From: Methanobrevibacter sp. | Lineage (GTDB): Archaea > Methanobacteriota > Methanobacteria > Methanobacteriales > Methanobacteriaceae | Length of the DNA: 17,423 bases | Direction of reading: 5' to 3' | NCBI GenBank assembly: GCA_009784145.1 | Contig: WRCI01000013.1 | Coordinates: forward strand, 1-17,423 | Part shown: piece by piece, positions 1 to 7,472 of the stretch | How the letters are laid out: every line of letters begins with the position of its first letter | Numbering within the stretch: the stretch's first letter is position 1 | Made by a program: the position numbers and the translations under genes | The notes under the pieces: generated by a model | What the model was told of the DNA's origin: nothing | Databases searched by the model: none | What the model saw: the letters and a program-made list of their open reading frames with translations, nothing else

Positions 1-139
1 AAATATTTTTCATTAAAATGAAATTCTATTTTTGATTAAAAATTCTTTTATGAGTAAAAAATTATTTTTATCGTGTTAAAAAATTTATTAGTGAAAAATT
101 ATTCTTAGTTTGTAAAATAAGCTTGATTAAAACAACTAT

Positions 140-150
140 GTTTAAATATA
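140..150 (+). promoter_or_regulatory. Candidate TATA box of the Rpn-type gene
   Basis: TTTAAATA lies about 26 bases before the ATG at 172, which would place the transcript start almost at the start codon. No good Shine-Dalgarno motif sits at the usual distance (AGGT at 150-153 is too far away). This suggests a leaderless message if the gene is expressed. Apart from this the first 171 bases are plain AT-rich sequence in which I see no gene. Confidence 0.35.
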
Positions 151-171
151 GGTAGAATATTAATATTAAGT

Positions 172-1178
172 ATGAAAGATAAAGTAATAAAAATTAAATC
201 AGAAAAAGAAAAAAGTTCTAAAAAAGAAGAAAAAAATCCTAAAGATGGATTTACAATAGACACTTATAAAGTTATGGAGGATGTTTTGTTTTCAATATAT
301 ATGGCTAGTGATAGTAATGAATTACAGCAAAGAGGATTATTAGAAATATTAGGAATAAAAATAGAAGGAGATATAAAATCAGTAGACACTAATATACCTC
401 CCGATATTAAAGGAAAGAAGGGTTCTATATTTGATTGTCATTTAAGAACAAGTTGTAATAAAAAAATAGATATAGAAGTCCAACAGGAGTATGAAAAATA
501 TTTTGAAGACAGATTAATATACTATTTATCAAAAATGATTACATTAACAATAAACAGAGGAAAGAATAATAAAATATCAGAAAAAGCAAAATAGTAGCTA
601 TTTGTGATTTTAATTTAATAGATTCTCCATTTTGGCATAATATCAGTAAATTCACTTATGAAGGTTATTATGGGCATAAATTATTCACAGATACCATGGA
701 ATTACACATAATTGAAATGCCAAAAGTTAGAAAACTAGAAAGTTATAAAAAAATAAAAAAATATTTAAAAAACAAAAACAAAGAAGAGAATATAAACATA
801 AGTAAAGAACTACAATACTTAATTTTTTTAGATAACCAAACAAGTCATGAAGAAAGAAAGGAGATTGTTAAAATGGGTGATGAAGGTTTAAATGTCGCAT
901 TAAAGAAAATAGAAGAAGCATTACAAGATGAAGATGCATATGACATATACATGACACAAAAAATAAAAGAATTACAACAAAAAACAATGATGGAAGACAG
1001 AGAAGAAAAAGGAATAAAAATAGGAGAAGAAAAAGGAATAAAAATAGGAGAAGAAAAAGGTAGGGAAGAAGAAAAAATTAAAATTGCCTTTAAACTGAAA
1101 AATATGGGACTTTCAATTGAAGAAGTAGCAAAAGCTACAGGTTTAAAATTAGAATTCATTAAAAAACTAAAAACATAG
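172..1178 (+). pseudogene. Rpn-family PD-(D/E)XK nuclease / putative transposase, broken by a -1 frameshift
   Basis: Two frames together make one Rpn-family protein (recombination-promoting nuclease, formerly called a transposase). The first runs 172-594 (140 aa) and holds the nuclease core: Asp88 and the paired Glu102-x-Gln104 of the variant PD-(D/E)XK motif, then the conserved ED-R-YYLSK stretch and NRGK. It stops at the TAG at 592-594. The second frame continues from about 591 through a stretch beginning VAICDFNL to ELHIIEMPK and ends at 1178. The join is at the A run 588-591, where one extra A would restore about 334 residues, a normal family length. The second half ends with repeated GIKIGEEK units and a short C-terminal helix, as is usual in this family. 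The ATG at 696 is therefore internal. These nucleases typically cut DNA and promote RecA-independent recombination (family knowledge). A sequencing error in the A run would give the same picture. Confidence 0.75.
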
Positions 1179-1192
1179 TAAAAACTCTTTTT

Positions 1193-1260
1193 TAATAAAG
1201 TATAAAAAGAATAAATATATTTCTCTAATAAAGTATAAAAAGAATAAATATGTTTCTCTA
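1193..1260. repeat. 33-bp tandem repeat, two units
   Basis: Units 1193-1225 and 1226-1258 differ at one base (TATATTTC against TATGTTTC), and a third copy begins at 1259. The array starts 15 bases after the stop of the Rpn-type gene. Just before it, the T6 run at about 1188-1193 could serve as an archaeal oligo-T terminator. Confidence 0.85.
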
Positions 1261-1347
1261 ATAAATAATTTACAATTTTTGAAAAGTATTTTCTTTTTTA
1301 AATTGGCTATAAATTAATATTTTTAAAAATAATGATTAATTTAAAAA

Positions 1348-1414
1348 ATTAATATGATTATAAAATTAATATATTATAAAATTAATATGATTATAAAATT
1401 AATATGATTATAAA
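1348..1414. repeat. 16-17-bp AT-only tandem repeat, four units
   Basis: The motif ATTAATAT followed by an ATTATAAA-like tail recurs at 1348, 1365, 1381 and 1398. It lies 60-130 bases upstream of the fumarase subunit start and may overlap its promoter region, but no unique TATA box can be chosen in such AT-only sequence. Confidence 0.6.
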
Positions 1415-1474
1415 TATAAATATTATATAATAATTATAAAAAATGTTATAGATAAATTCTTAATAGGTGAATTC

Positions 1475-2014
1475 ATGAAAAAATTACTTGTTCCAGTTAA
1501 CTCTAATGGTATAAACGATTTAAAAGCAGGAGATATTGTTAATATAAGTGGAAAAATATTAACTGCAAGAGATCAAGCACATAAAAGAATAATTGAAAGT
1601 GGAAAAGAAAAAACTCCTTGCAACCTTGAAGGGGCAGCTATATTCCATGCAGGTCCTATAATATCTGGAGATGAAGATTCTGGATTTGAAATAATAGCTA
1701 TTGGTCCAACAACAAGTACAAGAATGAATCCCTATGAAGGAGAACTTCTAAAAATGGGACCTAAAATCATTATTGGAAAAGGTGGAATGGATGAAGATGT
1801 AGCTAATGCTCTTCAAAAATATGGAGGGGTTTATTTAGCCGCTGTTGGTGGCTGTGCTGCACTCTATGTCGAAGCTGTGAAAAATATTGATAATGTTCAT
1901 TGGCTTGATCTTGGAATCCCTGAAGCTATTTGGGAATTAAATGTAGAAGAATTTGGACCATTAATAGTAGCTATGGATTCTCATGGAAATAATCTTTATG
2001 AAAAAGTAGAATAA
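1475..2014 (+). CDS. Class I (Fe-S) fumarate hydratase, beta subunit
   Basis: This 179-residue protein is the C-terminal (beta) half of the two-subunit oxygen-sensitive fumarase/tartrate dehydratase family. It joins an alpha subunit carrying the [4Fe-4S] cluster, not encoded here, to interconvert fumarate and malate; in methanogens this serves an incomplete TCA route for biosynthesis. Family motifs are intact: TARDQAHKR (30-38), GPTTSTRM (77-84), GKGGM (101-105), AAVGGCAAL (122-130) and the closing stretch with PEAIW, VEEFGP and DSHGN. The first three supply the substrate-contacting Thr, Arg and Lys residues in characterised relatives. The ATG is fixed by AGGTGA at 1465-1470, four bases upstream. 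It is monocistronic here. A tartrate dehydratase beta subunit cannot be excluded by sequence alone, though fumarase is far likelier in this kind of organism. Confidence 0.9.
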   Translation: MKKLLVPVNSNGINDLKAGDIVNISGKILTARDQAHKRIIESGKEKTPCNLEGAAIFHAGPIISGDEDSGFEIIAIGPTTSTRMNPYEGELLKMGPKIIIGKGGMDEDVANALQKYGGVYLAAVGGCAALYVEAVKNIDNVHWLDLGIPEAIWELNVEEFGPLIVAMDSHGNNLYEKVE

Positions 2015-2060
2015 TTAAAAATGTTTGATTGAAATTTATTTTTAATTAACATTTATTCTA

Positions 2061-2180
2061 ATTAACTTTTCTTTCTAATTAACATTTATTCCAAACTAAA
2101 ACTTATTCTAATTAACTTTTCTTTCTAATTAACATTTATTCCAAACTAAAACTTATTCTAATTAACTTTTCTTTCTAATT
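2061..2180. repeat. 50-bp tandem repeat, 2.4 units, between convergent genes
   Basis: Units 2061-2110 and 2111-2160 are identical; a third partial copy covers 2161-2180. The array fills the gap between the fumarase subunit (plus) and the TrmB-type gene (minus), ending two bases from the latter's stop codon (2183-2185). The plus strand is rich in short T runs, which could help terminate the fumarase transcript. The perfect copies suggest recent expansion. Confidence 0.9.
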
Positions 2181-2182
2181 AA

Positions 2183-2977
2183 TTATACCTTATTTTTTAG
2201 CTTTTTATTCCATATATTAAAAAATCTATCATCATAATTTTTAGCTATGTCTTCATATTGATTCCAAACACCAATAGCTGTATTAGAAATAACACTTCGT
2301 TCTTTTCCACTAAACTTAGTAAATATATGTATCATTTCTTTTCCATCTCTTACAATCATCTTTACAAATGGAAGATTTGCTTTCATAATATTAACTTTAG
2401 AATCCTTAAATTCTCCAATAATATTTATTTTTTTATTATCTACATAAGAATAAGGAGAAGCTAATATATTGACTTCAATTCCTCGATTAATTTGTTTCTC
2501 AAACTTTTCAATTAGCTGATTAATTTCATTTTTAAACAAAAAGCCCATTCTAATATTAACTGTTTTTTTAGCTCTTGAGATGATTTCAAGTTCTTTTTTA
2601 ATAATTCTATCAGTTCCATGAATTAACCAAATTGGAGCTGGAGTTTTTGACAATTGGTTTTCATAAGCATAATTAAGTTCCATTTCACTTTCTTCTAATT
2701 CTTCTAATATTTTATCCTTATAATGTCTAAAAACTTCTGTTGGTGGAACAACATGATATTTAAGAGGTCTTCCTCTTTCTATTTCAACAAAACCTTTTTC
2801 ACTTAAAACTTTTAAAACATCATAAATTTTTGATCTTGGAACATTTGAATTTAGACTGATATCAGTGGCAGTGCCTGAAATCATATATGTTAGTGAAATG
2901 TAAACTAATGCTTGATAGGTACTAAGTCCTAGTTTTTTCAATGAATCAACTGTTTTATTTTGCAATATAATCCCCAC
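2183..2977 (-). CDS. TrmB-family transcriptional regulator
   Basis: 264 residues with the two-part TrmB layout. Residues about 12-80 form a winged helix: LKKLGLSTYQALVYISL, then the recognition region NVPRSKIYDVLKVLSEKGF and a wing with RGRPLKYHVV. A short helical linker follows (about 85-110). Residues about 115-260 resemble the phospholipase-D-like effector domain of TrmB proteins, with the run RAKKTVNIRMGFL and a closing AIGVWNQYED plus FFNIW. In characterised TrmB proteins this half binds sugars; the ligand here is unknown. The start is a GTG without a clear ribosome site, and TTG a few codons in is an alternative. It is transcribed away from hcp, so it may regulate hcp and itself through the palindromes in the shared 594-base gap; that is inference from position only. 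Confidence 0.85.
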   Translation of the reverse strand: MGIILQNKTVDSLKKLGLSTYQALVYISLTYMISGTATDISLNSNVPRSKIYDVLKVLSEKGFVEIERGRPLKYHVVPPTEVFRHYKDKILEELEESEMELNYAYENQLSKTPAPIWLIHGTDRIIKKELEIISRAKKTVNIRMGFLFKNEINQLIEKFEKQINRGIEVNILASPYSYVDNKKINIIGEFKDSKVNIMKANLPFVKMIVRDGKEMIHIFTKFSGKERSVISNTAIGVWNQYEDIAKNYDDRFFNIWNKKLKNKV

Positions 2978-3003
2978 TATTTTATTTTATTTAATAATTT
3001 TTA

Positions 3004-3034
3004 TATAGCTATAAATAATTTGTATATAGTTATA
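3004..3034. promoter_or_regulatory. Two TATAG(C/T)TATA palindromes spaced 21 bp, upstream of the TrmB-type gene
   Basis: TATAGCTATA (3004-3013) is a perfect 10-bp palindrome and TATAGTTATA (3025-3034) is its near copy. Both sit in a 21-bp direct repeat followed by AATAATTT. They lie 27-57 bases before the GTG of the TrmB-type gene, overlapping where its TATA box should be. The two-helical-turn spacing suits dimeric repressor binding, such as autoregulation. AT-rich chance palindromes are common, so this is tentative. Confidence 0.35.
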
Positions 3035-3450
3035 AATAATTTTTATTTTTCTATATTATAAACTTTGTTACTTTTTACCCTGAACAAGTTACAAAAATAT
3101 TATATAGAATTTATAATATAATATTAACAAGAACAAATATTGTTAAAAAAAGAATTTAATTAAATTTAATCAAATATTTTTGAATATAAAATTTTTTAAA
3201 TTTTTATAATTTATTTATAAAGATATTATATAAAAATTAAAATTTATATAAAAAATTATTTTATAATTTATATTTTATATATAAAAATTATATAGAAAAA
3301 TATTATAAAATTAATATAAATTAGTATAATCTAATATAATTTAATAAAATTTAATAAACTTTAATATAATTTGATATAATTCAATAAATCAATAGAATAT
3401 TAATTAAATTCAACATAATACCTATTTGTTCTTCAATAAGTCAATATTAT

Positions 3451-3492
3451 TTAAACTTAAACAAGTTTAAAAAGTAAATGCTAAAACATTTA
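3451..3492. promoter_or_regulatory. hcp: Paired perfect inverted repeats upstream of hcp
   Basis: TTAAACTT-AAAC-AAGTTTAA (3451-3470, 8-bp arms) is followed four bases later by TAAATG-CTAAAA-CATTTA (3475-3492, 6-bp arms). Both are perfect and lie 20-60 bases upstream of the likely TATA element at 3511, a usual position for an archaeal activator or repressor site. A stress-responsive operator is plausible because Hcp genes are commonly induced by nitrosative or oxidative stress. Confidence 0.45.
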
Positions 3493-3571
3493 AAAATGGA
3501 ATTAAAAGAATATAAAGAAAATATTCAAATCTTTTAAAAGAAATAAAGATTCTACAATTGGAGGTAAAAAT

Positions 3572-4876
3572 ATGGCAAATGATAAATTAGATATGTTTTG
3601 TTACCAATGTTCCCAAACTGCAAAGGGAACTGGATGCACTGTTAGAGGAGTTTGTGGAAAAGAACCTACAGTAGCTAGACTGCAAGATAATTTAATATAT
3701 GCAATAAAAGGTATAAGTGCATATAATTATCAAGCAAATAAATTAGGAGCTAGGAATCCAGAAGTTGATGAATTTTTAAGTAAAGGAGTATATAGTACTC
3801 TTACACAGGTAAACTATGACATTGGTGACCTTATAAATCTTGGTCTTGAAGCTGGAGAAGCAAATATTAAAGTTATGAAAATGCTTAAAGATGCACATAT
3901 ATCAAACTATGGAGAACCTGTACCTGCTGTTGTTGAAGTTGGAGCTAAAAAAGGTCCTGGAATAATTGTTACAGGGCATGATTTAAAAGCACTTGAAGAA
4001 CTTTTAAAACAAACTGAAGGAAAAGGAATAAATGTTTACACTCATAGTGAAATGTTACCGGCTCATGGATATCCAGAACTTAAAAAATATGAACATTTAG
4101 CTGGTCAACTTGGTGGACCTTGGTTTGATCAAAAGAAAATATTTTCCAAATATAATGCTGCTGTTTTAGCTACTTCAAACTGTGTGCTTTTACCAAAAGA
4201 TGAATATGCTGATAGAATTTTCACAAGTGGAGTAGCTAAACTTCCTGAAATTATGCAAATACAAGATTATGATTTCACCCCAGTTATAAATAAAGCTCTT
4301 GAACTTGGAGATTTAGAAGAAGAAGAGAAAACAACTGTAACAACTGGTTTTGGTCTTTCAACCATACTTTCATTGGCAGATAAAATCAAAGAATTAGTTG
4401 TTGGTGGGAAAATCAAAAGATTCTTCTTAGTTGGTGGATGTGACAGCCCTCTTCCACAAACAAAATATTACAGAGAGTTTGTTGAAAAATTACCAAAAGA
4501 CACTATTGTCCTTACATTAGCTTGTGGAAAATACAGGTTCAATGATTTAGACCTTGGAGATATTGAAGGAGTTCCAAGACTTATAGATATTGGTCAATGT
4601 AATGATGCAATAGTAGCTATTGATTTAGCCATTGCGCTTTGTGATTTGTTCTCTCTTGAATTAAATGACCTTCCACTTACAATTGTCTTAAGTTGGATGG
4701 AACAAAAAGCAGCAGCTATTCTTTGGAGTTTATTCTACTTAAATAAGCAAGATATGTTAATTGGTCCAATCTTACCAGCATGGGCTAATGATACAATTGT
4801 TAACTTCTTAGTAGAAAATTACAATTTAACTCCATTAGGTGATCCAGAAGAAGATATCAAAAGAATTTTAGGATAA
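3572..4876 (+). CDS. hcp: Hybrid cluster protein / hydroxylamine reductase, class III (short form)
   Basis: The 434-residue Hcp carries a cubane and a hybrid Fe-S-O cluster and acts in the cytoplasm; proposed activities are NO and hydroxylamine reduction under nitrosative stress. All known ligands can be placed. The N-terminal cubane cysteines are C10, C13, C22 and C28, with the Cx2Cx8Cx5C spacing of Desulfovibrio Hcp. Hybrid-cluster ligands are H136, E160, C204, C290 (the likely persulfide), C318, C343 and E377, with K379 beside it. The spacings between H136, E160 and C204, and between C290, C318 and C343, match the Desulfovibrio protein. About 115 residues are missing between the cubane domain and H136, which defines the compact class III type. 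GGAGGT at 3560-3565 fixes the ATG. No hcr reductase gene lies beside it, so its electron donor must be encoded elsewhere. Confidence 0.96.
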   Translation: MANDKLDMFCYQCSQTAKGTGCTVRGVCGKEPTVARLQDNLIYAIKGISAYNYQANKLGARNPEVDEFLSKGVYSTLTQVNYDIGDLINLGLEAGEANIKVMKMLKDAHISNYGEPVPAVVEVGAKKGPGIIVTGHDLKALEELLKQTEGKGINVYTHSEMLPAHGYPELKKYEHLAGQLGGPWFDQKKIFSKYNAAVLATSNCVLLPKDEYADRIFTSGVAKLPEIMQIQDYDFTPVINKALELGDLEEEEKTTVTTGFGLSTILSLADKIKELVVGGKIKRFFLVGGCDSPLPQTKYYREFVEKLPKDTIVLTLACGKYRFNDLDLGDIEGVPRLIDIGQCNDAIVAIDLAIALCDLFSLELNDLPLTIVLSWMEQKAAAILWSLFYLNKQDMLIGPILPAWANDTIVNFLVENYNLTPLGDPEEDIKRILG

Positions 4877-4883
4877 TATTCCT

Positions 4884-4900
4884 ATTTTTCTTTTTTTATT
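4884..4900 (+). terminator. Oligo-T terminator of hcp
   Basis: Starting eight bases after the hcp stop, the plus strand reads TTTTTC followed by T7 with no strong hairpin, the usual archaeal intrinsic terminator. Confidence 0.6.
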
Positions 4901-4927
4901 AATTTAAACCTTAAATATATAAACAAT

Positions 4928-5280
4928 AGCTTATTAAGCTATTTTTATTCTTTTTATATTAATTATTATCTTATAATCTTATTAAACAGCTTATTAAGCT
5001 ATCTTTATTCTTTTTATATTAATTATTATTTTATAATCTTATTAAGCTATCTTTATTCTTTTTACATTAATTATTATTTTATAATCTTATTAAGCTATCT
5101 TTATTCTTTTTACATTAATTATTATCTTATAATCTTATTAAACAGTTTATTAAGCTATTTTTATTCTTTTTACATTAATTATTATCTTATAATCTTATTA
5201 AATAGCTTATTAAGCTATCTTTATTCTTTTTATATTAATTATTATTTTTATTAAATAAATAATTATTATCTTATTAAGCG
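4928..5280. repeat. 48/60-bp tandem repeat array with internal palindrome, six to seven units
   Basis: The block beginning AAGCTAT recurs at 4936, 4996, 5044, 5092, 5152 and 5212 (spacings 60, 48, 48, 60, 60), with a degenerate seventh at 5276. The long form carries an extra 12 bases that complete the palindrome AGCTTA-T-TAAGCT; the short form lacks them. Each unit also has a T-rich TTATTCTTTTT run on the plus strand. The array fills the gap between the convergent hcp and DUF4013-like genes. Two unit lengths imply both unequal crossing-over and a 12-base indel. Confidence 0.9.
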
Positions 5281-5326
5281 AATAATATATTCTTATTTTA
5301 TCAAATAAATTATTATAATTATTATA

Positions 5327-6040
5327 TTAAATAAAGTGATGTTTTCCTATTAACCCCAGAAGTCTAGATGAAAATATTGCTAAAAAAGGCAATATTGTGA
5401 ATTCCATAATTATTGATATTATTGGATGTACTTCTTCTGTAATTCCAGTTGTTATAGGAATAATAAAAACTAAAATAAGTGTAAGCATTGAAAAAGATGT
5501 TATAAACCTATTTACACCCATACTTCTTAATTTTCTTAATATCAATCTAAATTCAAAAGCCGTCTTGAATTTAGCATGACTGTATTCATAATGGATAATA
5601 GCTCCTTGAAGCACTATAAATGAACAGAATAATAAAAATATAAATAAAGAAAATAATATTAAATTAGCTATATTAAATGTAAATAAAGCTGAATCAAAGA
5701 TTAGTAATACAATGAGTGTAAATATAGGTATGATTGAATAAATAAAAACTATTAAAACCTCTTTTATTCCTTTAAAGATTAAATTTTTATAGTTTTCAAA
5801 TTTTGGTTGAATATTTAAACCAAATATTGTATCTTCAATAATTGTAGCAAGATACCCTCCTTCAATAAATGTGAAAAGCATCAAAGGAATGATTAAAAAC
5901 ATAGCTAATGAAAAATTTTCATTAAGAATAACTCGAAAATTATGACTTAATGCCCAAAATAAAAATCCTAAAAAAAGAAAACTTCTTTTTACCTTAAAAG
6001 AATATTTTGCAGAGTCAATAATCGTTTCTTTTGTATTCAT
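5327..6040 (-). CDS. DUF4013-like multi-pass membrane protein
   Basis: A 237-residue hydrophobic protein with about six predicted membrane segments (roughly 20-33, 43-65, 94-116, 122-148, 180-200 and 206-228). The pattern EGGYLATIIEDTIFG, then PKFENYKNLIFKGIKE and a Y-x-IIP helix start resembles DUF4013, a family of unknown function common in Methanobacteriales. There are no catalytic motifs. The ATG at 6040 is preceded by only a weak GAGAATGAGA purine stretch. It is a single gene, convergent with hcp. The function is unknown; a small-molecule or membrane-organisation role would be a guess. Confidence 0.75.
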   Translation of the reverse strand: MNTKETIIDSAKYSFKVKRSFLFLGFLFWALSHNFRVILNENFSLAMFLIIPLMLFTFIEGGYLATIIEDTIFGLNIQPKFENYKNLIFKGIKEVLIVFIYSIIPIFTLIVLLIFDSALFTFNIANLILFSLFIFLLFCSFIVLQGAIIHYEYSHAKFKTAFEFRLILRKLRSMGVNRFITSFSMLTLILVFIIPITTGITEEVHPIISIIMEFTILPFLAIFSSRLLGLIGKHHFI

Positions 6041-6424
6041 AGTCTCATTCTCAAATGTGTTTTAAAAAAATAAAAATAATATCCTAAATAACTTTTCTAA
6101 AGCAAATATAACAGTTAATTCACTTATTAAACTTTTTATTATATATTTTTATATGTTAATTCATTAGTATATATCCTATATATTCTTATATATTACTATT
6201 ATATATTTTATTTATATATGTTCTTTAATTCCTTTTTTATTTTAAAATATATGTTTATTTTATAATTATAATTATTTTAAAATATTTAGCTTTAAAATTA
6301 AAATATATAATATTTATTTTAAAAAAATAATGATTTTAATAAAAACTAATAAAATTGATTATTTATAAAAAATTGATTTATATAATAAAAATTATTCATA
6401 AAAATAAGTTAATTTCAATTAAAT

Positions 6425-6476
6425 TACTCTGAAAATAGAGTAAGCATATATAAAGAATTACTCTGAAAATAGAGCA
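6425..6476. repeat. 34-bp direct repeat of a TACTCT-N6-AGAG palindrome
   Basis: TACTCT-GAAAAT-AGAGTA (6425-6442) is perfect with 6-bp arms. It recurs 34 bases on as TACTCT-GAAAAT-AGAGCA (6459-6476) with the spacer conserved. On the minus strand they lie 41-92 bases past the UPF0173 hydrolase stop and about 385 bases before the DUF4013-like start. They may be transcript-end hairpins or a double operator. Confidence 0.6.
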
Positions 6477-6488
6477 AAACTATATATA

Positions 6489-6506
6489 TAAAAAAAATCC
6501 AAAAAG
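6489..6506 (-). terminator. Oligo-T terminator of the UPF0173 hydrolase gene
   Basis: Reading the minus strand past the stop codon gives T5 (6501-6505) and then T8 (6490-6497) within 30 bases, followed by the paired hairpins. This is consistent with archaeal U-tract termination. Confidence 0.55.
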
Positions 6507-6516
6507 TCTTAAATTA

Positions 6517-7227
6517 TTATTCTTCTTTACTAGGATTGAAAGTTTCACCAGGATTTAAAATAACAGTTAGTGTTTTAGGATTCATTTGCATGACAAAATT
6601 AGAAAAAACAGTTGGATTCTGCTCAATAACTGGGAAAGTATTATAATGAGTTGGCATGACAATTTTAGGAGAAATCCATTTTGTAGCCATAGCTGCTTCA
6701 AATGGACCCATTGTGAATTTATCCCCAATAGGAATCATAGCTATATCTGGTTTATAAATATCTCCAATAACTTTTTCCATATCTCCAAAAAGACCAGTGT
6801 CACCAGCATGGAAAATTTTACATCCTTTTTCTAAAGTTATGAGGAAACTAGCTGCACTTCCTCCAGGAACAATTTCCTCCATAAAATCAATATCTGAAGA
6901 ATGTTTTGCATCAAGCATAGTGATTTTAATATCTCTAAAAAATATAGATCCTCCAATATTTAAGCTAATAGTATCAAACCCTTCTTTTGAAAAAAACAAA
7001 GATAATTCATGGTTTCCAATAAGAGTTGCACCAGTTCTATTAGCTATTTCCATTGAATCTCCAAAATGATCAGCATGTCCATGGGTTACTAATATTACAT
7101 CTGCTTCAATTTCTTCAACTGGAATATTACAACTAGGATTGTTACTTATAAAGGGATCTATTAAAATTTTAACTCCATTATCTGAAATTATTTCAAATGC
7201 AGAATGACCTAACCAAGTTATTTCCAT
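6517..7227 (-). CDS. UPF0173 metal-dependent hydrolase (metallo-beta-lactamase fold)
   Basis: 236 residues, the normal length for UPF0173 (COG2220-type) proteins. The metal site is complete: T48-H49-G-H51-A-D53-H54, then H109, D143 (in HAGDTG) and H194 (in PTHYNT), plus the early WLGHS motif (5-9) typical of this subgroup. These enzymes bind two metal ions in the cytoplasm; the physiological substrate of the archaeal group is not established. The ATG at 7227 is set by AGGTGAT (7231-7237) just upstream. It appears monocistronic, with its own T-rich terminator. Neighbouring genes do not suggest a substrate. Confidence 0.92.
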   Translation of the reverse strand: MEITWLGHSAFEIISDNGVKILIDPFISNNPSCNIPVEEIEADVILVTHGHADHFGDSMEIANRTGATLIGNHELSLFFSKEGFDTISLNIGGSIFFRDIKITMLDAKHSSDIDFMEEIVPGGSAASFLITLEKGCKIFHAGDTGLFGDMEKVIGDIYKPDIAMIPIGDKFTMGPFEAAMATKWISPKIVMPTHYNTFPVIEQNPTVFSNFVMQMNPKTLTVILNPGETFNPSKEE

Positions 7228-7472
7228 TATATCACCTAATTATTTTTAACTTGTTTTATATTTTTTAAAATATTTTTAAATTAATTTATTATTTTTATTT
7301 ATTTCTAATTATTTCTAAATGATTTTAATCATTTAATTATGTTTAACAAAAAATATATTATTTTAATATAAAATTCTAAATAAAATATAAACTCTAAAAT
7401 ATAATTTAAATAATTAATTAAAATAAATAATTAATTAATATTAATATCTATACTTATTATTTCATTGATATA

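Larger units (their letters stand above)
2978..3571. other. Divergent intergenic region between trmB-like gene and hcp
   Basis: These 594 bases hold no convincing gene on either strand. The middle (about 3150-3410) is almost pure A/T with short repeats of TTTAATATAA type. Recognisable elements are two related palindromes near the TrmB-type start, an AACAA...TTGTT partial palindrome at about 3127-3145, and two perfect inverted repeats before hcp. A likely hcp TATA element (TATAAAGA, 3511-3518) would start transcription near 3540, about 20 bases before the ribosome site. Confidence 0.6.
6041..6516. other. AT-rich intergenic region between two minus-strand genes
   Basis: These 476 bases hold the promoter of the DUF4013-like gene (right to left) and the tail of the UPF0173 transcript. 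The centre (6130-6400) is a mass of TATATA-like words among which no unique TATA box can be picked. I found no gene on either strand. Structured elements occur only at 6425-6506, listed separately. Confidence 0.6.

Noticed and set aside
845..1159. 104-codon minus-strand frame opposite the Rpn gene
   Set aside because: Antisense shadow of the GIKIGEEK repeats; the plus frame carries family motifs.
2978..3571. Small RNA gene in the long trmB-like/hcp gap
   Set aside because: There is no GC-rich or stably folding segment; in this genome the true RNA genes are obvious GC islands.
4928..5280. CRISPR array
   Set aside because: Units are contiguous tandem copies with no unique spacers; the variation is a 12-base indel and point changes.
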